DNA from: Ignavibacteriales bacterium
GTDB taxonomy: Bacteria > Bacteroidota > Ignavibacteria > Ignavibacteriales > Ignavibacteriaceae
Direction: 5' to 3'
NCBI GenBank assembly: GCA_016707115.1
Contig: JADJIH010000001.1
Span: forward strand, 124,001 to 188,000
DNA: 64,000 nucleotides
The notes beneath the pieces were generated by a model that was given only the letters and a program-made list of their open reading frames with translations, was not told the origin of the DNA and did not search any database. Positions 26,669-36,922 of the stretch are shown here, in pieces. The translations under genes were made by a program, and so were the position numbers. Numbering within the stretch: the stretch's first letter is position 1; each line of letters opens with the position of its first letter.

Positions 26669-27478
26669 ATGATGGATCAAAAAACTGATATACTCAAAAC
26701 AACGATGTCTAAGCCAGATTTACATCAGAAATGGATCGAAACATATATCTTTGATAGTCTGAAAATATATGATTTAGTATTCGATAAAATTAAAAAAATT
26801 GTATTTCGCCGTGAAGATGACACTTTTCTAGATGCTGGTTGTGGTAATGGTATAAATACTATCCGATTGGTTAAACGTGGTTTTAAAGTCGTTGCAACTG
26901 ATTTTTCCGAAGAAGCCTTAAAACTTTGTAGACAAAATGTATCTAAGTATAAATATGATGGTAAAGTAGATATAAAGACGGAAGATTTGCTGTCATTAAA
27001 ATTTAAGAATGATAATTTTGATGCTGTTTTATGTTGGGGAGTACTGATGCATATTTATGAAGTTGAGAGAGCTTTAAATAATTTATGCCGGGTTATTAAA
27101 CCGGGTGGTTATTTAATCATTTGCGAAGTAAGTCAATATGCACCTGAATCTCTAATTGCATGGATAATAAAAAAAATTGCACCTCAAAAAAATGATGAAA
27201 TTGTTAAATCTAAATTTGGAGTGGATTATTGGTCAGATACCCAAGCAGGTAGGATGTTAGTTCGGAAATCAAATATACCTTCATATATTAAATATTTAGA
27301 CACTAAGGGATTTCGGAAGGTTGAACATATTCCTGGACAGTTTACACAACTTTACACAAGGATTACCAATAGTATTATAAAAAAAATACTTTTAACCCTT
27401 AATTTGTTATGGTTTCAATATGTAAAATTTCCCAATCTGTCTCGTGAGCAAATTCTGATATTCAAAAAGTGCAATTAA
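26669..27478 (+). CDS. Class I SAM-dependent methyltransferase
   Basis: A roughly 269-residue methyltransferase. Motif I is TFLDAGCGNGINTIRLVKRG near residue 52, followed by FKVVATDFSEEALKLCRQN, NDNFDAVLCWGVLMHI and VIKPGGYLIICEVS. The C-terminal third (WFQYVKFPNLSREQILIF) is hydrophobic-aromatic. ATG codons at 26669 and 26672 and a TTG at 26666 are all possible starts. It follows a 107-base gap after the GT4 gene. A role in modifying the surface polysaccharide is inferred from context only. Confidence 0.82.
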   Translation: MMDQKTDILKTTMSKPDLHQKWIETYIFDSLKIYDLVFDKIKKIVFRREDDTFLDAGCGNGINTIRLVKRGFKVVATDFSEEALKLCRQNVSKYKYDGKVDIKTEDLLSLKFKNDNFDAVLCWGVLMHIYEVERALNNLCRVIKPGGYLIICEVSQYAPESLIAWIIKKIAPQKNDEIVKSKFGVDYWSDTQAGRMLVRKSNIPSYIKYLDTKGFRKVEHIPGQFTQLYTRITNSIIKKILLTLNLLWFQYVKFPNLSREQILIFKKCN

Positions 27479-27511
27479 TTAATAATCTAGGTAAATATTT
27501 CAGAAAAATTT

Positions 27512-28090
27512 ATGATCATCAGAGAAATTGAAAATTCAGATACAGTAGCTTTGGCCTATTTACATAAGAAGATTTTTGGAAAAACACATTTTACCGCAAC
27601 CTTTTCTATCGAATTACTAAATAAATATTTTAGAGAACTTACTAGTCATCTTAAATATAATTTTGTGGTTGTTGACGACAATAGAATTATTGGTTATTTG
27701 ATCGCTGGAATTAATCCTGATGTACCTGTCAAGTTCTTCTTTAAGAATAATTTACTTTCTATAATAATAGTGTTAATTAAAAATCCTTCTTTTTTAGTTG
27801 AAAAATTGTTTGAGTCATTTTCTTTTTTTTCAAAAGGAAAAACAAATTTTCATAAAAATGAAATTAGTGTTTATCTGATTGCGGTTGATACTTGTATTCA
27901 GAATAAAGGAGTTGGTAAATCACTTCTAAACTATTTTGAACAAAAATTAATACAAAATAAGGTCTTTCGGTATACCCTTGCTGTTAGAATTGATAATTAT
28001 GCAACTATAAATTTTTACAATAAAAATAATTTTATTGAAATTGGTCGTGATTTTAAAACTATATCATATATGAAAAAACTTCGTTTATGA
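27512..28090 (+). CDS. GNAT-family N-acetyltransferase
   Basis: A 192-residue acetyltransferase. IIREIENSDTVALAYLHKK is the first strand and helix; VDTCIQNKGVGKSLLNYFEQ near residue 128 is the acetyl-CoA motif A; and RIDNYATINFYNKNNFIEIG is motif B. In this locus it may acetylate an amino sugar made by the DegT-type aminotransferase nearby (inference). The glycosyltransferase downstream overlaps its stop by 4 bases. Confidence 0.85.
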   Translation: MIIREIENSDTVALAYLHKKIFGKTHFTATFSIELLNKYFRELTSHLKYNFVVVDDNRIIGYLIAGINPDVPVKFFFKNNLLSIIIVLIKNPSFLVEKLFESFSFFSKGKTNFHKNEISVYLIAVDTCIQNKGVGKSLLNYFEQKLIQNKVFRYTLAVRIDNYATINFYNKNNFIEIGRDFKTISYMKKLRL

Positions 28091-29094
28091 GTGACAATTT
28101 AAATTTAGTCTCAATGATTGTTTGCTGTCTTAATGAATCTGATTATATAGATCGATGTCTTGACTCATTATTAAATCAAAAAAAAATTTCAGGTCGTTTT
28201 GAAATATTAGTAGTAGATGGTATGAGTACTGATGGTACTAGAGATAAAATACGAAAAAAGGTAGAGAAACATTCAGAAATAAAATTATATGATAATCCTG
28301 CAAAGGTAAAACCGCAAGCAATTAATCTTGGATTTCGGAAATCAACAGGAAAATATTTTGTTATATGTGACGCACATTCATTTTATGATGAGTTTTATAT
28401 TTCCACTTGTTTAGAATTAATAAGGGAACATTCAGATGCTTGGTGTGTTGGAGGACCATTTACAAATATTGGTGAAACAGATTTCGGCAAAGCGAATGCT
28501 ATAGCTATGAATAATCCATTGGGGATTGGAAATGCGAAACATCGATATCCAGACTATGAAGGTTATGGTGAAATGGTAATGTTTGGACTTTTTCCAAGAG
28601 AAGTTCTTAATACAGTTGGGTATTATGATGAAAGGTTTATAATTAATCACGATGATGAATATTGCTATCGCCTCCGAAAAGCTGGCGGAAAAGTATTTAT
28701 ATCTCATCGAGCCAAGTGTTTTTATTTTGTCAGAAAGACTCCTAGATCATTATTTAAGCAGTATTTTAGTTATGGTTTTTGGCAAATTGCATTTTTGAAG
28801 AAACATAAAATACCGATTTCAATCAGACAATTAATTCCATTCATTTTTTTTTCTTTTATAGCAATATTATCAATAGTTTCAATTACTATTGGCAATAAAT
28901 GGGTTGGTTTAATTCTTCCAACAATTTATGGTGGTATTTTATTTTTAGCATCTATACCAGTGCTGTTTAAAAATGGGATTAGGGTAGCTGCAAATTTTCC
29001 ATTAGCCATTTTCATATTGCACTTTTCTTATGCTATTGGATTCTTTTTTGGTTTGTTTAAATTTTCTTTTAAGGATTTTAATATTAAGGCTTAA
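28087..29094 (+). CDS. Glycosyltransferase family 2
   Basis: A GT-A fold transferase of 335 residues. It starts with VSMIVCCLNESDYIDRCLDS, then ILVVDGMSTDGTRDKI carrying the first acidic motif, YFVICDAHSFYDEFY with the D-x-H variant of DXD, and the ED-like site in YYDERFIINHDDEYCYRL. The last 90 residues form about three membrane helices, typical of membrane-bound GT2 enzymes in exopolysaccharide loci. Its ATG overlaps the acetyltransferase stop. Confidence 0.92.
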   Translation: MSDNLNLVSMIVCCLNESDYIDRCLDSLLNQKKISGRFEILVVDGMSTDGTRDKIRKKVEKHSEIKLYDNPAKVKPQAINLGFRKSTGKYFVICDAHSFYDEFYISTCLELIREHSDAWCVGGPFTNIGETDFGKANAIAMNNPLGIGNAKHRYPDYEGYGEMVMFGLFPREVLNTVGYYDERFIINHDDEYCYRLRKAGGKVFISHRAKCFYFVRKTPRSLFKQYFSYGFWQIAFLKKHKIPISIRQLIPFIFFSFIAILSIVSITIGNKWVGLILPTIYGGILFLASIPVLFKNGIRVAANFPLAIFILHFSYAIGFFFGLFKFSFKDFNIKA

Positions 29095-29254
29095 ACAAGC
29101 TATTTAGTTAAAATGAAGATTTTGAAAAAATAAATTTATTATTATCTTTGATCTCGTTTTTGTTAATAATATGCAATTTAGTTTTATATTATTTTTACTT
29201 AAAGATTCTATTTAGTAAATTTCATTTAAGATTACGGTTAAAACTAAAATATTA

Positions 29255-30414
29255 ATGGATAAAGATTACTTACTCTTTCACAAACCTTTCATTTCAGAAG
29301 AAGAAATAGATGAAATGGTGGATACATTACGATCCGGCTGGCTTAGCATGGGTCCAAAAACAATCAGATTTGAGGAAGAGTTTAACAAATATATAGGCTC
29401 AAAAAAATCTGTTGCCGTTAGTTCTTGGACTGCAGCAGGGCATCTCACTTTAGAAGCTTTTGGAATTGAAAAAGGTGATGAGGTAATTGTTCCTACAATG
29501 ACATTTCCAGCTACTGCGGAGATAGTTTGTTACTTTGGAGCTATACCTGTAATCGTTGATGTTGATAAAGATACCCTTAACATCTCACTTGACGAAATCG
29601 AGAAAGCGATCACACCTAAAACAAAAGCTATTATTCCAGTACATTATGGTGGCCAGCCTTGTGATCTTGACGAAATTCAAGAAATTGCTAAAATTCATAA
29701 TCTCAAAGTACTAGAAGATGCTGCGCATTCTCTTCCTGCTACATATAAAGGTAAAAAATAGGAACAATTTCTGATGTTACATGTTTTAGTTTTTATGCAA
29801 CTAAAACTTTATCAACTGGCGAAGGCGGGATGATTTGTACTAATGATCAGGAAATAGCAGAACGATGTGCAATCATGAGGCTTCATGGTATAAATCGGGA
29901 TGCTTGGAAAAGATATAGTGAGGCTGGTTCTTGGTATTACGAAGTTGTAGCACCAGGATACAAATATAATTTTACAGATCTTCAGGCCTCTCTTGGATTA
30001 CCTCAATTAAAAAAAGTTGATACGATGTGGGAGTGGCGGAAGAAAATTGCATTAAGATATTTAGAAGGATTTAAGGATTTTGATCTTTTAACATTACCTT
30101 TTATTAAACATGACAGAGAATCATCCTGGCATTTATTTCCCGTGCGATTGAATCTTGAAATGTTGACAAAAAATCGTGCACAGATAATTGATGAGTTAAA
30201 GAAACATAATATTGGTGTTGGAGTTCATTTTATGCCGGTTCATCAACATTTATATTATAGTGAGACTTTCAAATTAGATGATAAAAATTATCCAGTAGCA
30301 TCAGCTACTTTCCCAAGACTAATGTCACTCCCAATTTACCCAGGAATGACTGATAATAGTGTTGAAAAAGTTATTACTTCAGTTAGAGAAATCCTCAATC
30401 AATTTAGAAGATAG
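29255..30414 (+). pseudogene. DegT/DnrJ/EryC1 sugar aminotransferase with one frameshift
   Basis: These PLP enzymes put an amino group on nucleotide-linked keto sugars. The first piece (29255-29761) has PFISEEEIDEMVDTLRSGWL, VPTMTFPATAEIVCYFGAIP and VLEDAAHSLPATYKGKK. The frame then stops, but with one extra A in the A6 run at 29753-29758 it continues as IGTISDVTCFSFYATKTLST, including the PLP lysine at 29803-29805, and joins the second piece (from 29830: NFTDLQASLGLPQL, SSWHLFPVRL, GVGVHFMPVHQHLYY). Neither fragment alone has both the cofactor lysine and the full fold. The joined length of about 386 residues is normal. Confidence 0.82.
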
Positions 30415-30425
30415 TCCTTTCGATA

Positions 30426-31001
30426 ATGGGCAAACAAGGAAGTTTCATTAAGCGTTTTACTGATATCGTCATAAGCATCATATCATTACTATTAACACTA
30501 CCTATTTTTATAGTTTCGGCAGTTGCCATAAAATTAGAATCCAAGGGTCCTGTGTTCTTCATACAAAAGAGAGCTGGATTAAATGGTAGAGCATTTAATA
30601 TGATCAAGTTCAGGGGAATGATTGATAATGCACTTAATTATGGGCCAGAATTGACTCAACAAAATGATCCGCGTGTTACAAAAGTTGGAAGATTTTTAAG
30701 AAGAACCAGTATTGATGAGTTACCGCAATTTATAAATGTTTTAAAAGGTGAGATGAGCATTATTGGGCCAAGACCAGAAATTTTAAGCATTACTTCAAAA
30801 TATTCTAGTGAACACAAAGAAGTATTTAAATATATGCCTGGTATTACAGGCTATTCTCAAATAAACGGCAGGCAAATGTTAACCCCGGACCAGAGAACTA
30901 AAATGGAAATTGATTATTACAATAATGAAACCTTCTGGGGTGATTTTAAAATTATGTTTAATACAATTTTTGTTGTCATTAGTAACAAGGGTAATTTATA
31001 A
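30426..31001 (+). CDS. Undecaprenyl-phosphate sugar-1-phosphate transferase (initiating enzyme)
   Basis: This monotopic membrane enzyme starts repeat-unit assembly by moving a sugar 1-phosphate to the lipid carrier. The 191-residue length is that of the small PglC-like catalytic core. Motifs are KRFTDIVISIISLLLTLPIF (re-entrant helix), GPVFFIQKRAGLNGRAFNMI, KFRGM, the RTSIDELPQFINVLKGEMS motif with its Asp-Glu pair, and IIGPRPE. It lacks the large N-terminal membrane domain of WcaJ/WbaP. It is the last polysaccharide gene before the PorU-like gene. Confidence 0.92.
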   Translation: MGKQGSFIKRFTDIVISIISLLLTLPIFIVSAVAIKLESKGPVFFIQKRAGLNGRAFNMIKFRGMIDNALNYGPELTQQNDPRVTKVGRFLRRTSIDELPQFINVLKGEMSIIGPRPEILSITSKYSSEHKEVFKYMPGITGYSQINGRQMLTPDQRTKMEIDYYNNETFWGDFKIMFNTIFVVISNKGNL

Positions 31002-31119
31002 TAATATATATTAAAGTATATAAGACCTATTTATGCCTGTTATTTTTACCCTTGCGTAGCATATCATAAAAATTTAACTTCACACACAATTTTAACCGAA
31101 AAATATCTGGATATACTGT

Positions 31120-34100
31120 ATGAAAAATTATGTTTATAGAATTTTTTCATTATTGTTTTTTTTAATTTCAATACTCAACATTTCCTATTCTCAAGATTAT
31201 AAAATTTTAAAATCTGATGACACACAACTTATTCTCGAATTTAATTTTTATGCTGGGTTTGAGGTGAAGGATATAAACATCGATGGGATAAAATTTACAA
31301 ACATAAATGATAGCCAAATTCCGTTGCGAAATCCAGGTGATCCATTCTTACCACTTAGATTTTATGAGGTTGGAATTCCCTTGAATAAAAAGGCTATTGT
31401 TAGTATTCAAGAAATTGAACGGCAAGTTTATACTGATAAATTTGTAATATCTACTCCTGATTCCGCTGATCAACCATTAAACAAACTTAATTATAATGAA
31501 GAAGTTTATGGCACAAACTCTCTTTTCCCAATCGAAGCAGCAGAAGTAAATTCTGAAGCCATTTTTAGATATATAAAAACAATTTCACTTTCAATATCTC
31601 CTTATCAGTTTAATCCTGTCGACCGAACATTAGTTTTTAATAAGCGGATCGTTGTAAAGGTTGAATTTAGAGAAGATGAAATGTTCAATAATTTAATTTT
31701 GCCAGTTTCAGATAGGATGACTGAAGATTTAATTCGAACCAATGTCATTAACTCGAAAGAAGCACTAACTTTTTTAGGTAAGGTTCAGTCTGTAAATGAT
31801 TCACCACAAGAAAAGCATTGGTATGATCCAAATAAAGACTATTGTAAAATTTTCTTAAAAGAAAAAGGAGTATACAGAGTTACTTATGAAATGCTTTTAA
31901 GCGCTGGGTTACCAAGTGATGGGCTTGAAAACATGCAATTTGAATTATTTAATGATAGTGCCTCAATTCCTCTAGATGTTGTTGATACAGATTTAAATGG
32001 AATCTTTAATTCAGGAGACTATTTCCAGTTCGTTGGTTTTCCTGCAGCACCTCATAATCAATACACTCGAATAAATATTTACAATAATTCAAATGTCTAT
32101 TGGTTTTCTTATCAAGCCGACTCATTAAATTTTTATAAGTTTAGAAATGGTGATAAGCGGACAGCGATTACTTTAGTTTCCAATACACTAGAAACTTTAA
32201 GATTTGAAAAAGATTCTATTTACAGTCACCTTGGATATGCACCAAATGAAAATAGAGATTATTGGTATTGGGGAAAAGCCGAGTTTAGGAGTGGACTTTC
32301 AACAAGTTTTTTCAGAAAAATAGTTGAAGATAGTATTTGGGATAACTTTTATCTACAAAAACCACAGGCAAAAATAAAAGTTGGTTTGCATGGATTAACT
32401 AATATTAATTGTGGTGCTGGATTTGCACATACAGCTCAAGTACTTTTTAATAGTTATCCAGTTGGAACAATTCAGTGGAACGGACAAGAGACTGCGACTT
32501 TTGAAAAAAGTTTTTATTTATCTTTTAGTAATGTTGGTGGTGATACAGTTTATTTAAATTGGCAAAATCCACAAGAAATTATTGTTCAATCTACTGGAGA
32601 TGTTTGTAATACTTCTGGTGAGGATATTTTCCTTGTCAATTATGTAGAATTACAATATTGGCGATGGAATAAGACTTATGAAAATCATTATTTTTTTACA
32701 AGTCCACCAGGTGATTATGGCGAGAATATATATTGGATGTATAATTGGTTAAGGGATAATATGAAGGTTTACATTCCTAGCCGTAGTGAGTTAGTCTCCA
32801 ATCCCTGGATTACTAATGATACTTCCAAAAGTGTAAGATTTGTTGATACACTTTATCAACAAACAGATTATTACTGTGTTGCAGATGATTATTATTTAGC
32901 TCCCGATTCAATAACTCACAATGTTTCACATACGGACTTGAGAAATCCCAATAATGGGGCTGATTATATTATTATTACTCACCCATTATTTACGAATGTT
33001 GCCGAACGACTGGCTGCATTTAGGTCTGCTAATCTTAAAGGTTATCCGAACCCTAGGGTAAAAATTGTTAATATTATGGATATATATGACGAATTTTCTT
33101 ATGGATTGCTTAACCCATTAGCTCTTAATTACTTTACGAAATATGTTTTTCAAAATTGGCAACAACCAGCGCCAGCTTATATTACATTACTTGGGGACTT
33201 AAGTACAGATTATAGAAAAATATTTGAGACGAGTAAAGAAAATTTTATTCCTTCACCCCCTTTTCACTCAATCATTTATGGCCAAGCTGCGAGTGATAAT
33301 CAAATTGTAACAGTAGCTGGTAATGACCTGACACCGGAGTTAGCAATCGGTAGAATATCTTGCGAAACAGTAGAGGAAGCAAATTTACTTATAGATAAAA
33401 TCATTAATTATCCTGCAGATTTAGGAAAAGAATGGAAGCAAAATGTTTTACTTCTATCTTCAGGACTTAGCGCAGCAGATGAAAATAATTTTAAGTTTAA
33501 TGATAGAAATATGTTTTTGGCTAATACATATATTGACCCGGAAGGATTTACATCAACAAAAGTTTTCAGATATCCTAATAAACCTGAATATATACAATAT
33601 CAGGGCGAGGGTCCTGAGATAAGAAGAGAAATAAATAATGGAGCTGCGATAGTTAACTATTATGGTCATGGTGGTGGTTTTCAGTGGGATTTAGTGTTTA
33701 CAACAGACGATATATATGCGTTGGAGAATGAAAATCGATTGCCTTTTGTTGTAAGTGTAACTTGTTATACTGCTCACTATGATAACCAGGAAATATTCGG
33801 AGAGATATTTAATTCCATCCCAGGCAAAGGGAGCATCGCATTTTTTGGAAGCTCAGGAGTAACTTTTTGGCCAACAACTGCAAATTTTAATCAAGTAATG
33901 TTCAATGAGATATTTAAGAATAAAAAGTATGTTATTGGTGATGCTATTTTAAAAGCAAAAACAAGGCCCGAATATGGTACAATGCTAGCTTTACTAACTT
34001 TGTTAGGTGATCCTGCCATAGAACTAGCTTTGCCATATTCTGCAGATTTTGTCATAAATGCGAATTCAATTTCAATTGAGCCTATAAATCCTCTAATTAA

Positions 34101-36873
34101 TGATACTGTTCAAGTAAAAATAAATATAAAAAATTTGGGAACGATTTTTAATGGAGATTCTGTGTTAGTTGAGTTGTATGAAAATTTCATTACTGATTCT
34201 ACAATTATAGGTTCTGTGAAGCTAGATAGCTTTGGTGAGGCAGATTCTACATATTTTTCTTGGATCCCATTGCAAGATGGAAATAATAATTTGATTGCAT
34301 TGATTAATGGTGATCAATCCGTAGAGGAAGGTGATCTTAGTGATAACACAGCAACGCAGATATTTTCTGTTTTTAGCATTGATAAACCAAAGATACTGAA
34401 ACCGGTTCCAAATTATTTCAGCAATGATAATAAAGTTGATTTTGTTTTAGTGGATGTTGGGCACTATGTTCTTCAAGATTTTACTTATCAGATTATTATT
34501 GATACATCTCGAAGTTTGGAATCACCGTTAAAAATTAAATCACCAACATTAAGTGCACATAGAGGTCTAGTTGAATGGACCACACCTCAATTACCATCGG
34601 GTGAGTATTTTTATGAAATCTATATCATATCAGAATCTGATACAAATAAAAGTGATCTGGAAACATTTTCTATTACATCAACTATTGGAAGTGGATACTT
34701 AGCAAAAGCTAAACAGCTTTTAAGCTTTAATATTCAGAATTTAAAATATTCAGATTCATCATCAAGTTTAGTTTTAAATACTTCTACATTACCACCACGT
34801 CCATCACCCGAAAAACTTTTAGATTCTATTTTTGTAGCTGTTCCTGATGATTCAACAGAAAATACATCTTGCACTACTGATGGTTCATATCTTTATTTTG
34901 GGCACTTATCATATTATCGAGATGGAAAAAAATCAAAAATTTATAAAGTTGGGACTGGACAGAATGGAACTACAAAGGGGATGAATTATGGACCGATAGG
35001 TACAATTGAGGTAGATATAAAAAATCAAATCTTTTACCATTCCGATGGATATATTTATGCTGCAACAGGAGATGATTCTACGTTATTAAAGATTAGTATT
35101 GAAAATGGGGATACGTTAAGAGTGAATATTCCAAGCAAATTACTACCTACTGAAGATGGGTTATTGAAAAATGGTGGTTTCTATTTGACATCAAACGGGA
35201 ATTATGTTTACAACATTTCTGCTGGCTATGGACAGAACAGAAATAAATATATTTTAAGAATTCTTGATCCCTCACAAGGTTGGAGTAAAGTTGGTGAAGA
35301 TATTATTTGTACAGGTACTTCGGCCGCAGGATTTTCAGGGTTTTTTATTACTGATGGATTTTTGCAAACCTATGAGAGTCTGGTCAGCGGATATATTAGA
35401 AAGTATAGTCTTCCTGGCGGATTTTTTGAGGAAGAATATTTACCATTCATAAGTGACAAATCAGTATATTCTTGGACTTATGATTGGACTAATAATTTAC
35501 TTTACGGCGGATTATTCTTACCTATTGGTTTAAGATATAGTTTTGGGTTTTATCAATTTGTAGGAACATATAAAGAAGCTGCTGGTTCAATTACTTCAGA
35601 TGATATTGGTCCAGTCCGCAAATGGCATAGTCTAAATTTTAATTTAAACACATCAGGTTCTTTAGGATATTTCACTAATTTATTATTAGGAAAAAATAGT
35701 ATAACTCAAGTTTGGGATACATTAAGTGCAAATTTACCAGCATCCTTTAATTTAGTAGATATAAATCCTACCCAATATCCTTATCTTAAGATGAAATTTG
35801 ATTTAGTTGATTCCACGCTTGGTCAGTCTGAACCAATGAAATTTAAATCATTAAAGGTAAATTGTGATTATTTTCCAGAATTAAATCTCTATCCTAATGA
35901 AGTTCTTTTTAATGTTGATTCATTATTACAAGGTTTTCCTGTTGAAATGAAATATAATGTAGATAATATTGGTTACACGCAAGCTGATAGCCTAAGATTA
36001 GACTTCTATCATAATCTTATTGATACTGCTTTTTATACTGCCATAGTGAATATCCCGGCAGATTCTTTCACAACAATTACAAAAGCAATATCTACTGATG
36101 ATCTATTATATTCTGCTCCGGTATCTCCAATTGAAGTGAGAGTAGTTGCCACATCTCCCATTCCTGAATATTATACTTTTAATAATTTAAGTAATGGAAG
36201 TTTTAACGTAGTAAGAGATTCTGCAAACCCTGCATTTAACATTACTTTTGATGGCCAAGAAATTCTTGCGGGTGATATTATTTCATCTGAACCGGAAGTT
36301 GTTATTACACTTGAGGACAATAGTCCATTACCGATTGATAGCACATATTTTACTATTGTACATACACATAATAATATTCCGAAAGTATTAAGTATTCCTG
36401 GACCAGATCTGGCTTATGAATATACTCCTTATCCAAATTCTCGAGCCGTAATTACATGGAAACCTAAACTTGAAGATGGAAGACATGTTCTCGAAGTCTT
36501 AGCTAAGGATGCATCTGGGAATTTTTTTGATTCTACATCTTCTCGTTCAGTTTTTAATGTGTTTAATAATCCCGATTTGTTACAGGTCTATAATTATCCT
36601 AATCCATTTTCAGACAACACTTATTTTACATTCGAATTAAGGGGAGTAATTCCACCAGAAGAATTCAAAATTAAAATATTTACAGTGGCAGGAAGATTGA
36701 TAAGAGAATTAATTCCATCATCTCCTCTTCAAATAGGATTTAATAAAATCTACTGGGATGGAAAAGATGAGGATGGTGATGAGATAGCTAATGGCTTGTA
36801 TTTTTATAAAATAATATCCAAGCATGGCGATGAAGTAAAAACAGTTACTCAAAAATTAGCAAAAGTAAAATAA
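31120..36873 (+). CDS. PorU-like C25 (gingipain-type) peptidase/sortase with type IX sorting domain
   Basis: PorU is the cysteine sortase of the type IX secretion system; it cleaves the sorting domain of cargo proteins and links them to lipopolysaccharide on the cell surface. This 1917-residue protein has a signal peptide, a propeptide-like N-terminal part (to about residue 240), a C25 domain with catalytic His at about 850 (NYYGHGGGFQWD) and Cys at about 882 (VVSVTCYTAHYD), CARDB-like beta domains (around 975-1070 and 1590-1700), a beta-propeller-like middle, and a C-terminal sorting domain (YNYPNPFSDNTYFTF, NGLYFYKI). P. gingivalis PorU is about 1160 residues, so this is much longer. A C25 exopeptidase rather than the sortase is the alternative. 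Confidence 0.82.
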   Translation: MKNYVYRIFSLLFFLISILNISYSQDYKILKSDDTQLILEFNFYAGFEVKDINIDGIKFTNINDSQIPLRNPGDPFLPLRFYEVGIPLNKKAIVSIQEIERQVYTDKFVISTPDSADQPLNKLNYNEEVYGTNSLFPIEAAEVNSEAIFRYIKTISLSISPYQFNPVDRTLVFNKRIVVKVEFREDEMFNNLILPVSDRMTEDLIRTNVINSKEALTFLGKVQSVNDSPQEKHWYDPNKDYCKIFLKEKGVYRVTYEMLLSAGLPSDGLENMQFELFNDSASIPLDVVDTDLNGIFNSGDYFQFVGFPAAPHNQYTRINIYNNSNVYWFSYQADSLNFYKFRNGDKRTAITLVSNTLETLRFEKDSIYSHLGYAPNENRDYWYWGKAEFRSGLSTSFFRKIVEDSIWDNFYLQKPQAKIKVGLHGLTNINCGAGFAHTAQVLFNSYPVGTIQWNGQETATFEKSFYLSFSNVGGDTVYLNWQNPQEIIVQSTGDVCNTSGEDIFLVNYVELQYWRWNKTYENHYFFTSPPGDYGENIYWMYNWLRDNMKVYIPSRSELVSNPWITNDTSKSVRFVDTLYQQTDYYCVADDYYLAPDSITHNVSHTDLRNPNNGADYIIITHPLFTNVAERLAAFRSANLKGYPNPRVKIVNIMDIYDEFSYGLLNPLALNYFTKYVFQNWQQPAPAYITLLGDLSTDYRKIFETSKENFIPSPPFHSIIYGQAASDNQIVTVAGNDLTPELAIGRISCETVEEANLLIDKIINYPADLGKEWKQNVLLLSSGLSAADENNFKFNDRNMFLANTYIDPEGFTSTKVFRYPNKPEYIQYQGEGPEIRREINNGAAIVNYYGHGGGFQWDLVFTTDDIYALENENRLPFVVSVTCYTAHYDNQEIFGEIFNSIPGKGSIAFFGSSGVTFWPTTANFNQVMFNEIFKNKKYVIGDAILKAKTRPEYGTMLALLTLLGDPAIELALPYSADFVINANSISIEPINPLINDTVQVKINIKNLGTIFNGDSVLVELYENFITDSTIIGSVKLDSFGEADSTYFSWIPLQDGNNNLIALINGDQSVEEGDLSDNTATQIFSVFSIDKPKILKPVPNYFSNDNKVDFVLVDVGHYVLQDFTYQIIIDTSRSLESPLKIKSPTLSAHRGLVEWTTPQLPSGEYFYEIYIISESDTNKSDLETFSITSTIGSGYLAKAKQLLSFNIQNLKYSDSSSSLVLNTSTLPPRPSPEKLLDSIFVAVPDDSTENTSCTTDGSYLYFGHLSYYRDGKKSKIYKVGTGQNGTTKGMNYGPIGTIEVDIKNQIFYHSDGYIYAATGDDSTLLKISIENGDTLRVNIPSKLLPTEDGLLKNGGFYLTSNGNYVYNISAGYGQNRNKYILRILDPSQGWSKVGEDIICTGTSAAGFSGFFITDGFLQTYESLVSGYIRKYSLPGGFFEEEYLPFISDKSVYSWTYDWTNNLLYGGLFLPIGLRYSFGFYQFVGTYKEAAGSITSDDIGPVRKWHSLNFNLNTSGSLGYFTNLLLGKNSITQVWDTLSANLPASFNLVDINPTQYPYLKMKFDLVDSTLGQSEPMKFKSLKVNCDYFPELNLYPNEVLFNVDSLLQGFPVEMKYNVDNIGYTQADSLRLDFYHNLIDTAFYTAIVNIPADSFTTITKAISTDDLLYSAPVSPIEVRVVATSPIPEYYTFNNLSNGSFNVVRDSANPAFNITFDGQEILAGDIISSEPEVVITLEDNSPLPIDSTYFTIVHTHNNIPKVLSIPGPDLAYEYTPYPNSRAVITWKPKLEDGRHVLEVLAKDASGNFFDSTSSRSVFNVFNNPDLLQVYNYPNPFSDNTYFTFELRGVIPPEEFKIKIFTVAGRLIRELIPSSPLQIGFNKIYWDGKDEDGDEIANGLYFYKIISKHGDEVKTVTQKLAKVK

Positions 36874-36922
36874 CTTTAACTTCATCTCAAAATAAATTTA
36901 ATAATTATCCGGAGTTTGTTTA

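Noticed and set aside
29250..29830. Programmed ribosomal frameshift in the DegT gene
   Set aside because: There is an A-run, but no clear downstream stimulatory structure, and similar single-base breaks occur in unrelated neighbours; error or slippage mutation is simpler.
12345..31001. Polysaccharide locus as a genomic island with integrase or transposase
   Set aside because: The locus is accessory in content, but no integrase, transposase, flanking direct repeat or tRNA is seen at its edges.
36874..36922. Possible glmS ribozyme/riboswitch
   Set aside because: The gap upstream of glmS is only 49 bases and lacks room for the conserved core.
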